From: Granulosicoccus sp964594905 | GTDB lineage: Bacteria > Pseudomonadota > Gammaproteobacteria > Granulosicoccales > Granulosicoccaceae | Direction of reading: 5' to 3' | DNA: 13,501 bases | Assembly: GCA_964594905.1 (NCBI GenBank) | Contig: CAZQOI010000073.1 | Span: 1 to 13,501 of the forward strand | Shown here: positions 1 to 6,325 of the stretch, in pieces | Position numbering within the stretch: the first letter of the stretch is position 1 | Layout of the letters: every line of letters starts with the position of its first letter | Notes under the pieces: generated by a model | Database searches by the model: none | What the model was told of the DNA's origin: nothing | What the model saw: only the letters and a program-made list of their open reading frames with translations | Program-made: the position numbers and the translations under genes

Positions 1-372
1 CGGTCTCCAGATTCCTCTTTCACTGCTGGATTCCTGTTTTTCTCGCGTCTAAGTACTTGTAATTGCTGCCGCCGCACTTTCGCCCTAACCATCGCTGGAA
101 TGGCTTTCGCCGCTGGTCTCAGTGTGATTCAGGAAGTCGATCTTGATAGCGAGACTCGGATGGAGAACAGTCGTTTTCAGATGGCGGCCGGTCGGTTTTC
201 AACTTATTGCTGGAGCTGACTATGATTTGTCCGAGCGTTATTACCTGACAAGCGAATTACTGTACTCAGACCACTCAGGACTTGATCTTAAGGAAAAGGT
301 GGTAATGGGCAAATAAACGATATTGACTATCAGACTGTCACCCTAGGAATTGGGCTAGGCGTTCGCTTTTAA
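1..372 (+). pseudogene. 3' end of an outer-membrane beta-barrel protein gene, frame broken twice
   Basis: The end of a plus-strand gene that enters from outside the window. Frame 1 is open from base 1 to a TGA at 217-219 and contains the stretch DSETRMENSRFQMAAG. From about 194 the protein-like reading moves to frame 2 (GFQLIAGADYDLSERYYLTS, then ELLYSDHSGLDL), which stops at 314-316. From about 300 it returns to frame 1 (INDIDYQTVTLGIGLGVRF) and ends at TAA 370-372. Alternating polar and hydrophobic strands and a C-terminal aromatic residue (Phe) are typical of small outer-membrane beta-barrels recognised by the BAM machinery. The first ~95 nt are less convincing and may hold a further shift. 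The +1 and -1 shifts compensate, so either this is a decayed gene or the reads contain two indels. Exact family and function are not recognised. Confidence 0.6.
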
Positions 373-1424
373 CGCCAACGGTTCTGAATTTTGCTCAGCA
401 CTTTGGAACCCGGATTAAGATCTTTGTAAGGGATTGTTGCCATGGCTTGTTCGCAACTGCCGAGTACGGTATGCATTTCTGAGGTACTGTTTTCGAGATA
501 TAGCAATCCAGTGACTACTTCGCCCTTTGCGCGGTGTTCTTCGATGTAGGAAATTGCCGCGACGCGATCAGTGGGGTCATAAGATTCATCAACACGCTTG
601 AAGCCAACTCGACTGCCATCGTGCATTGTGACCTTTTTGAATTCACCAGGATCTACCTGGGCCAGTATTTCCTCATGATGGTCGGTAAAATCTGCGTGCG
701 CGGTTTCTCGCATATGCGCTCGTGTGTGCGCATAGCTTTTGGTGGAGCCTTCGTGATCATTGAACGTGACGCACGGGGATATGATATCGAGCAAGGCAAA
801 ACCTTTGTGTGCGATGGCGCTCTTGATCAACGGCACCAAGTGTTGTTTGTCGCCAGAAAAGCCTCTGCCAACAAACGTGCAGCCCAGTGAAATAGCTAAC
901 AATACCGGATCAATTGGCGCATAGGCATTGGCGGAGCCTTTCTTGGCAGTACTGCCAAGATCAGCACTTGCAGAGAACTGTCCCTTGGTCAAACCATAGA
1001 CGCCATTATTTTCGATGATGTACAGCATATCGATATTGCGTCGTATTGCATGAGCGAACTGGCCGAGTCCAATTGATAATGAATCGCCATCGCCTGACAC
1101 ACCGATGTATTGCAATTCTCGGTTTGCAGCGTTGGCCCCAGTTGCTATCGACGGCATTCTTCCGTGAACCGAATTAAATCCGTGTGCGCCGCCGAGAAAG
1201 TAGGTGGGTGTTTTACTTGAGCAACCGATACCGGAAACTTTCGCTACACGATGAGGTTCGAGGGCGAGTTCGAAATAGGATTGCATGATGGCAGATGACA
1301 CGGAATCATGTCCACAGCCAGCACACAGTGTTGACATCGCGCCTTCATAATCTCGAATCGTTAGTCCGATTTTGTTTTTAGGCAGGTCGGGATGCGTTAT
1401 CCGGGGTTTTTTGATGAAACTCAT
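369..1424 (-). CDS. korB: 2-oxoglutarate (2-oxoacid):ferredoxin oxidoreductase, beta subunit
   Basis: 351-aa thiamine-diphosphate subunit of a CoA-dependent 2-oxoacid:ferredoxin oxidoreductase, which interconverts a 2-oxoacid plus CoA with acyl-CoA, CO2 and reduced ferredoxin in the cytoplasm. The thiamine-diphosphate/Mg motif is visible as GDGDSLSIG (111-119) followed by ENN (138-140). Four cysteines placed as in the family's proximal [4Fe-4S] site are C34 and C37 (CAGC), C68 and C218 (SPCVTFND). The stretch NNGVYGLTKGQ (139-149) is more typical of KorB than of pyruvate-specific PorB, so 2-oxoglutarate is the favoured substrate; this is inference. ATG start at 1424 with GGGA about 9 nt upstream. 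It is the last gene of the operon, 28 nt after korA. Its TAA stop overlaps the stop of the converging beta-barrel remnant by 4 nt. Roughly the first 22 residues look like an N-terminal extension before the conserved core. Confidence 0.93.
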   Translation of the reverse strand: MSFIKKPRITHPDLPKNKIGLTIRDYEGAMSTLCAGCGHDSVSSAIMQSYFELALEPHRVAKVSGIGCSSKTPTYFLGGAHGFNSVHGRMPSIATGANAANRELQYIGVSGDGDSLSIGLGQFAHAIRRNIDMLYIIENNGVYGLTKGQFSASADLGSTAKKGSANAYAPIDPVLLAISLGCTFVGRGFSGDKQHLVPLIKSAIAHKGFALLDIISPCVTFNDHEGSTKSYAHTRAHMRETAHADFTDHHEEILAQVDPGEFKKVTMHDGSRVGFKRVDESYDPTDRVAAISYIEEHRAKGEVVTGLLYLENSTSEMHTVLGSCEQAMATIPYKDLNPGSKVLSKIQNRWR

Positions 1425-1452
1425 GACTGTATCCCGCTGACTTTCGTGAGGC

Positions 1453-3279
1453 TCATGCTGCCTGACCTTGTTGTATGAGCTCGGTTACCGCTTCAACTAT
1501 GAAGTCGCTACTGACAGGCATACCATCGTAAGACAACACGGGAACAAGCGTCGCTGGATCGAGATTCAGTTCGACCGTCAACAATTGCCGGAGCTGCGCA
1601 TCTCGATTTTGCTCGACAACCAATACCTGATCGTAGCTACTAATGAAATCGAGCACATCTTGATGAAACGGGAAGGCGCGTATACGCATGTAATCGAGAT
1701 TGGCCAGCTTATCTGATTCCAGTCGGTCGCGTGCCTCGCGTATTGCGCCATCACAACTGCCTATCGATACAATTGCCCAACGACTTTCTGCGGTGGATGA
1801 ATCTTCCTTATGCACAATTGGTGCTGGTGCCAAGGTTGCAGCGGTATCAAATTTTCGTCGCAAGCGATCAACAACTTCCTTGTACTCGTCGGATTTCTCA
1901 GTGTAGCCACCAAATTTATTGTGTCCGGATCCACGCACGAAATAAGCACCTTTTGCATCGACACCGGGTAAGGTGCGCCAGGGAATGGCATCGCCATCGA
2001 CATCCAGATAACGATAGAAGGCGTCCATGTCTTTAAGTTGTTCCGCGTTGTAAACTTTGCCCCGGTTTGGGCTATATGACTCGTCCCATTCAAGTTCCGG
2101 AATCATCCAGTCGTTCATGCCGATATCAAGATCACTCAGTACCATGACTGGTGTTTGCAGTTGCTCTGCGAGATCGAATGCAGTTTGCGACATGTAGAAA
2201 CAATCAGTTGGATCAGCCGGGAAGAGCACGACATGTTTGGTATCACCGTGCGAGGCGTAGGCCGCGGACACAATGTCGCATTGCTGAGTGCGGGTTGGCA
2301 TACCGGTTGATGGGCTGACGCGTTGAACGTCATAGAGCACCGCAGGGATTTCTGCATAGTAGGCAAGGCCTAGAAATTCGCTCATCAGTGATACACCCGG
2401 ACCACTGGTCGCTGTAAAGGCACGGGCTCCATTCCAATTAGCGCCGAGTACCATTCCGATGGCGGATAGTTCATCTTCGGCTTGAATCACGCAGAACTTG
2501 TTCGCGCCAGTTGTTTCATCTTTTCGTAACTGATTACAAAAAATAGAGAAAGCATCAATCAAGGATGTTGATGGTGTAATCGGGTACCAGCTGGCGACTG
2601 TTGCACCTGCGTATACTGCACCAAGCCCGGCTGTCGTATTACCGTCGACAACAACATGGCCAGCGGTTTTATCCATCGTTTCGAGCCTTAACGGCAATGG
2701 ACATTCAAAGTGTTCCATTGCGTAGTCGTAGCCCATCTGGATGGCTTGCAGATTCGCTTGCGCCAATTGTGGTTTTGTAGAAAAGGTTTCATCGAGTAGT
2801 TGCTTGACTACGTCCATGTCGATATCAAGCAATGCGACCAGTGCACCGACATAAGCGACGTTCTTCATCAGTACTTTGGCACGTGCCGATTCAAACGCTT
2901 CGTTGCACATGCCAGAAAAGGGAATACCAAAAACAGTTATGTCGTTTCTGGTGTTCAGATCCTGCCTTGGCCAGGTTGAATCGTATAGCAGAAAGCCACC
3001 GCTACTGACTTCAGCCAGATCACTGTTATAAGTTTCCGCGTTCATGGCGATCATCAGGTCGATCTTGCCGGATCGACAAAGATAGCCATCCTTGCTGACT
3101 CGAATTTCATACCAGGTAGGCAAGCCTTGAATGTTCGATGGAAAGAAATTCTTGCCGGTTACTGGAATGCCCATCCGAAATATGGATTTCATCAGTAAGC
3201 CGTTGGCACTTGCCGAGCCTGTGCCGTTTACATTGGCTAGCTTGATGACGAAATCGTTCAGTTTGTTCTGGCCTGGCAT
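1453..3279 (-). CDS. korA: 2-oxoglutarate (2-oxoacid):ferredoxin oxidoreductase, fused gamma-alpha subunit
   Basis: 608-aa partner of KorB. Residues ~10-190 form the gamma (CoA-proximal) domain, recognisable from NGTGSASANGLLMKSIF and FFPSNIQGLPTWYEIRVS. Residues ~210-600 are the alpha domain with YPITPSTS (232-239), which supplies the conserved Thr near the cofactor, QAEDELSAIGMVLGANWNGA (266-285), the TSGPG turn (291-295) and TGMPTRTQQCD (325-335). The C-terminal part (~500-600) is the transketolase-C-like domain. Gamma and alpha fused in this order and this length are usual for bacterial KorA and unlike four-subunit archaeal enzymes. ATG start at 3279 with AGGAA about 9 nt upstream. It sits 22 nt downstream of the flavoprotein gene and 28 nt upstream of korB, so the three should be cotranscribed. 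No internal Fe-S motif is seen in this subunit; its cysteines are scattered. Confidence 0.93.
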   Translation of the reverse strand: MPGQNKLNDFVIKLANVNGTGSASANGLLMKSIFRMGIPVTGKNFFPSNIQGLPTWYEIRVSKDGYLCRSGKIDLMIAMNAETYNSDLAEVSSGGFLLYDSTWPRQDLNTRNDITVFGIPFSGMCNEAFESARAKVLMKNVAYVGALVALLDIDMDVVKQLLDETFSTKPQLAQANLQAIQMGYDYAMEHFECPLPLRLETMDKTAGHVVVDGNTTAGLGAVYAGATVASWYPITPSTSLIDAFSIFCNQLRKDETTGANKFCVIQAEDELSAIGMVLGANWNGARAFTATSGPGVSLMSEFLGLAYYAEIPAVLYDVQRVSPSTGMPTRTQQCDIVSAAYASHGDTKHVVLFPADPTDCFYMSQTAFDLAEQLQTPVMVLSDLDIGMNDWMIPELEWDESYSPNRGKVYNAEQLKDMDAFYRYLDVDGDAIPWRTLPGVDAKGAYFVRGSGHNKFGGYTEKSDEYKEVVDRLRRKFDTAATLAPAPIVHKEDSSTAESRWAIVSIGSCDGAIREARDRLESDKLANLDYMRIRAFPFHQDVLDFISSYDQVLVVEQNRDAQLRQLLTVELNLDPATLVPVLSYDGMPVSSDFIVEAVTELIQQGQAA

Positions 3280-3301
3280 TTACGGTGTTTCCTGATACTG
3301 A

Positions 3302-5146
3302 CTAGCTTGGCGATCCATTCTGCAAGCTGTTTGACGAACTATTTGCTGAGCCATTCGGCGAACCGTTCAGCGCACTCTCCGGCGACGCTGCATAAGGTAT
3401 TTGGATACGGGATTTGCGCATATCCCATGCACCAGTAGGGCATCGTTCTGCGCAAAGGCCGCAGTGAATGCACAAGTCCTCGTCCTTAACCATTACCTTT
3501 CCGGTTTGTGGGAGTGAGTCTGATACATAGAGGAGCTGTGCTTTGTTTTTTGCAGGCGCCTTTAGTCGTCCGCGTAGATCATCTTCATCACCGTTGTCGG
3601 TGATTGTCAGGCAGAACGTTGGGCAGACATCCATGCACGCATCGCATTCGATACAGAGTTTTTCGCTGAAGACGGTTTGTATATCGCAGTTCAGGCAACG
3701 TTCGACCTCTCTAGCGGTTTGTTCTGCGTCAAACCCGAGTTCCACTTCGATTTTGATGTCCTTGAATCTTTGCGTCAGCTCGACATGATTCATTTTGTTG
3801 CGCGCAACACCGTCGTAATCGTTGGAGTAACTCCATTCATGGATACCCATTTTGGTAGACAGGAGGTTAACCCCACGTGGCGGTCGGTCCGAGATGTCCT
3901 GACCTTGGCAATACTTGTGAATTGAAATTGCAGAACGATGACCATGTTCGACAGCCCAGATGATGTTCTTAGGGCCAAACGCTGAATCTCCTCCGAAAAA
4001 CACGCCTTCGAGTGAACCCTGATGAGATACTTCATCGACGACAGGTGTGTCCCATTTGTCGAGTTCGATACCGCTGTCCTTTTCAATCCAGGGAAAGGCA
4101 TTGTCCTGTCCGATAGCGAGAATGACGTCGTCGCAGGGGATCAATACTTCCTCTATCAGTGTTGGTTCACTGAGATTGCCTTGTTCGTCAGTGTCATAGT
4201 GCAATTTGTCGAACTGCATGCCGACAAGCTTGCCGTTTTCGGTGACAAACGCTTTTGGCGAGTGATTGACAATGATCTCTACATTCTCTTCTTCGGCATC
4301 CTCGAGTTCCCACGCGCTTGCCTTGAACCATTCGCGCGGTTTTCTTGCCATGACCTTGACTGACTTACCACCAAGACGTAGAGAACTCCTGCAGCAATCC
4401 ATAGCGGTATTGCCTACGCCAATAATCAGCACATTCTCGCCGATGGAATCCGTATGTTCGAACGCAACTGATTCGAGCCAGTCGATGCCAATGTGGATTC
4501 GGTCGGAATCGTGTCGTCCGGGTATTGAAAGATCTTTGCCACGTGGCGCTCCGGTGCCGACAAATACGGCATCAAAGCCGTCATCCAGTAGTGCTTTCAT
4601 ACTGTCTACTCGAGTGTTGAGTCGGAGGTCAACTCCACGTTCGACGATCATATCGATTTCGTCGTCCAGCACCTCCGCCGGCAGCCTGAAAGACGGGATA
4701 TTGGTTCTCATTAAACCGCCAGGCTTGTCGTGTTGTTCAAACATCACGATGTCGTAGCCAAGTGGCAATAGATCATTCGCCACTGTCAGCGAGGCGCAGC
4801 CGGCGCCGATACAAGCAATGCGTTTTCCATTGGACGGGGCTTTTGGAGGAAGTTTGTCGCGGACGTCGTCTGCGAGATCTGCCGCGACGCGTTTCAGTCG
4901 ACAGATGGCGACAGGTTTTTCATCGAGACGTCCTCGGCGGCAGGCTGGCTCGCAGGGACGATCACAGACTCTGCCAAGAATGCCCGGAAACACGTTGCTC
5001 TTCCGGTTCTCCAGATAGGCACCTGTGTAATCGCCTTGCGCTATCTGACGAATATAGTGCGGTACATCTGTGTGGGCTGGGCAGCCCCATTGACAATCGA
5101 CTACCCGGTGAAAATGGTCCGGGTGATCCACATTTGTGGGATCCAT
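3302..5146 (-). CDS. GltD-like FAD/NAD(P)H oxidoreductase with three Fe-S regions, electron partner of KorAB
   Basis: 614-aa multi-cofactor flavoprotein, first gene of the kor operon. Domains: residues 1-95 a Fer4_20-type Fe-S domain as in glutamate synthase small subunit (C18, C22, C61, C65, C69, C82); ~108-210 FAD-binding Rossmann fold with GAGCAS (114-119), where the third Gly of GxGxxG is Ser; ~235-300 NAD(P)-binding fold with IGVGNTAMD (242-250); second FAD motif GGDSAFGPKNIIWAVEHG (385-402); C484/C487 pair; two ferredoxin-type motifs CxxCxxCxxxCP at C498-C508 and C559-C569. It ends in a low-complexity Asn/Ser/Gly tail. No gltB is present, so it is unlikely to be the glutamate synthase subunit. 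Context suggests it passes electrons between NAD(P)H and KorAB, replacing or feeding ferredoxin (inference). ATG at 5146 with only a weak ribosome site (ACGG). Alternative: a stand-alone ferredoxin:NAD(P)H reductase. Confidence 0.88.
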   Translation of the reverse strand: MDPTNVDHPDHFHRVVDCQWGCPAHTDVPHYIRQIAQGDYTGAYLENRKSNVFPGILGRVCDRPCEPACRRGRLDEKPVAICRLKRVAADLADDVRDKLPPKAPSNGKRIACIGAGCASLTVANDLLPLGYDIVMFEQHDKPGGLMRTNIPSFRLPAEVLDDEIDMIVERGVDLRLNTRVDSMKALLDDGFDAVFVGTGAPRGKDLSIPGRHDSDRIHIGIDWLESVAFEHTDSIGENVLIIGVGNTAMDCCRSSLRLGGKSVKVMARKPREWFKASAWELEDAEEENVEIIVNHSPKAFVTENGKLVGMQFDKLHYDTDEQGNLSEPTLIEEVLIPCDDVILAIGQDNAFPWIEKDSGIELDKWDTPVVDEVSHQGSLEGVFFGGDSAFGPKNIIWAVEHGHRSAISIHKYCQGQDISDRPPRGVNLLSTKMGIHEWSYSNDYDGVARNKMNHVELTQRFKDIKIEVELGFDAEQTAREVERCLNCDIQTVFSEKLCIECDACMDVCPTFCLTITDNGDEDDLRGRLKAPAKNKAQLLYVSDSLPQTGKVMVKDEDLCIHCGLCAERCPTGAWDMRKSRIQIPYAASPESALNGSPNGSANSSSNSLQNGSPS

Positions 5147-5183
5147 AACACCGTTGCGCTCTTAAGCTTGCTAAAGGAGTGAC

Positions 5184-5206
5184 CGGTAAAAATACATTTT
5201 TCACCG
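5184..5206 (-). promoter_or_regulatory. Dyad in the kor operon leader, possible operator
   Basis: CGGTAAAAAT (5184-5193) and ATTTTT-C-ACCG (5196-5206) are inverted copies separated by 2 nt, with one unpaired base at 5202. The core AAAAAT/ATTTTT is perfect. It lies 38-60 nt upstream of the flavoprotein start and about 17-39 nt after the predicted transcription start. A 2-nt loop is poor for RNA folding, so a DNA-bound regulator is the more natural reading. No regulator gene is visible in the window. Confidence 0.35.
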
Positions 5207-5229
5207 ATTCAATACGTTATGACTGATTA

Positions 5230-5258
5230 ACTATATGTCTGATGTTTGGAAAAGTAAA
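5230..5258 (-). promoter_or_regulatory. Candidate sigma-70 promoter for the kor operon
   Basis: On the minus strand, TTTACT (5258-5253) and TATAGT (5235-5230) are separated by exactly 17 nt; they match the -35 and -10 consensus at 4 and 5 of 6 positions. The expected transcription start is near 5223, giving a leader of about 75 nt before the ATG at 5146. The placement is good, but no experimental support exists and the region is AT-rich enough to give chance matches. Confidence 0.4.
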
Positions 5259-5319
5259 TGAAGCGGGTCCAAGTTTTGAAGCTCTTTGGGATTTGTAAAG
5301 AATTTCTGGGCAGTCGGTG

Positions 5320-5341
5320 CGCCCGAACGTTTCATCGGGCG
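5320..5341 (-). terminator. Stem-loop after the short-chain dehydrogenase gene, weak terminator candidate
   Basis: CGCCCGA (5320-5326) pairs perfectly with TCGGGCG (5335-5341) over an 8-nt loop. AGT/ACT can extend the stem across a one-sided bulge. It starts about 43 nt past the stop of the minus-strand dehydrogenase. There is no T-run after it on either strand, so it may be a weak or Rho-assisted terminator or an mRNA 3'-end stabiliser. The rest of the 5147-5383 intergenic stretch holds only the candidate promoter and dyad of the kor operon. Confidence 0.3.
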
Positions 5342-5383
5342 ACTCTGAATGGTGCATCAGGCCTTTCGAACGGCAAATGGGCG

Positions 5384-6184
5384 TCAGGATTTGGAAAATT
5401 CGGCCAGTTGAAAGTTGTCGATGACGGCGAACGCGCCCATTCCACCATCTGCCGGGATGTCAGAACCGTTTATCCAGCGGCTATTCGATGAGACCAGAAA
5501 TCCAATTAGTTTGGCGATTTCTTCGGGTTTTCCGGCTCTTCCAGCGCGCTTTACGTTGCGCGTCACTTTCTCACCGAAGGCGCGAGTGAAGTCCTTGAGG
5601 ATAGTGGTATCGATTGCACCTGGGCTGACCGTGTTGATGCGAATGCCTCGGCTCAGTAAATGTTCAGTTTGTGCCATTGACCAGACGATCATTGCTTCCT
5701 TGGATAAATTGTAGGCGCGCGTTGGATCTATCTTGTTGGATTCTATGAAGCTCAGTAAATCATCTTGTTTGTCATCTGCGAGTGACATGAGCTGTTTAAC
5801 TTGTTCGATATTTTGCGCCCAAGCGTTTCCTGCTCGAGAGGCAACGTTAACAATGGATGCGTCCGCTTCAAGCTTATCGAGCAATTGCAAACACAATGCG
5901 CGGGTGCCAAGAAAATTAACTTGCAGGATGAGTGCGGCCCAATCGTCGCGTGGCGGAAGTCCCGCGACATTGCACAGACCATGTATGGGTTCATCAATCT
6001 GCTTTGTAGCGGTCGAGATCGACGCGGGGTCGTTGAGATCGATTTTGATGAATTGATCAACCGGTGTATCGGATGCTAACCGGTCCAGTCCGATAACCTT
6101 GTAGTTCTGACTCTTTAAAAGTTTGGCTGTCTCAGCGCCTATTCCGCTGGCAACACCGGTTACAACGATTGTTTTTCCTGTCAT
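5384..6184 (-). CDS. Short-chain dehydrogenase/reductase, 3-alpha-hydroxysteroid / coniferyl-alcohol dehydrogenase type
   Basis: 266-aa NAD(P)-dependent oxidoreductase that interconverts an alcohol with a ketone or aldehyde in the cytoplasm. Cofactor motif TGVASGIG (9-16); CNVAG (71-75) replaces the usual NNAG; structural N90; catalytic S116, Y158 and K162 (YNLSK); SPGAIDT (187-193) after the active site. The Ser-to-Tyr interval is 42 residues against about 13 in most SDRs; an extra helical insertion here is known from Comamonas 3-alpha-hydroxysteroid dehydrogenase and CalA-type coniferyl-alcohol dehydrogenases. I chose ATG 6184 because MTGKTIVVTG fits the usual family N-terminus and AGG lies upstream; the frame stays open into the N gap, so a longer form cannot be excluded. 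It is on the same strand as the kor operon but ends 237 nt before it, with its own stem-loop. The true substrate is unknown. Confidence 0.88.
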   Translation of the reverse strand: MTGKTIVVTGVASGIGAETAKLLKSQNYKVIGLDRLASDTPVDQFIKIDLNDPASISTATKQIDEPIHGLCNVAGLPPRDDWAALILQVNFLGTRALCLQLLDKLEADASIVNVASRAGNAWAQNIEQVKQLMSLADDKQDDLLSFIESNKIDPTRAYNLSKEAMIVWSMAQTEHLLSRGIRINTVSPGAIDTTILKDFTRAFGEKVTRNVKRAGRAGKPEEIAKLIGFLVSSNSRWINGSDIPADGGMGAFAVIDNFQLAEFSKS

Positions 6185-6217
6185 GATTATGGAAACCTGA
6201 TCTTCGTTGCTGACATT

Positions 6218-6317
6218 NNNNNNNNNNNNNNNNNNNNNNNNNNNNNNNNNNNNNNNNNNNNNNNNNNNNNNNNNNNNNNNNNNNNNNNNNNNNNNNNNNN
6301 NNNNNNNNNNNNNNNNN
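6218..6317. other. Assembly gap of exactly 100 N
   Basis: One hundred consecutive N, the usual placeholder for a gap of unknown size. It falls between the divergent dehydrogenase (minus) and membrane-protein gene (plus). It hides any shared promoter region and possibly the true start of the plus-strand gene. The real distance between the two sides may differ greatly from 100 bases. Confidence 0.98.
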
Positions 6318-6325
6318 CTGGCAAA

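Noticed and set aside
534..890. Plus-strand open frame inside korB
   Set aside because: It lies wholly antisense to a well-supported conserved gene and its protein has no recognisable domain.
4266..4757. 163-codon plus-strand open frame inside the flavoprotein gene
   Set aside because: Serine-rich low-complexity translation antisense to the FAD/NAD(P)H domains; a shadow of codon usage.
3302..5146. Calling the flavoprotein glutamate synthase small subunit (GltD)
   Set aside because: No large subunit gene is present, it carries two extra C-terminal [4Fe-4S] motifs, and it is in an operon with korAB.
5184..5206. Reading the kor leader dyad as an intrinsic terminator or riboswitch
   Set aside because: AT-only core, 2-nt loop and no downstream T-run; an operator is more plausible.
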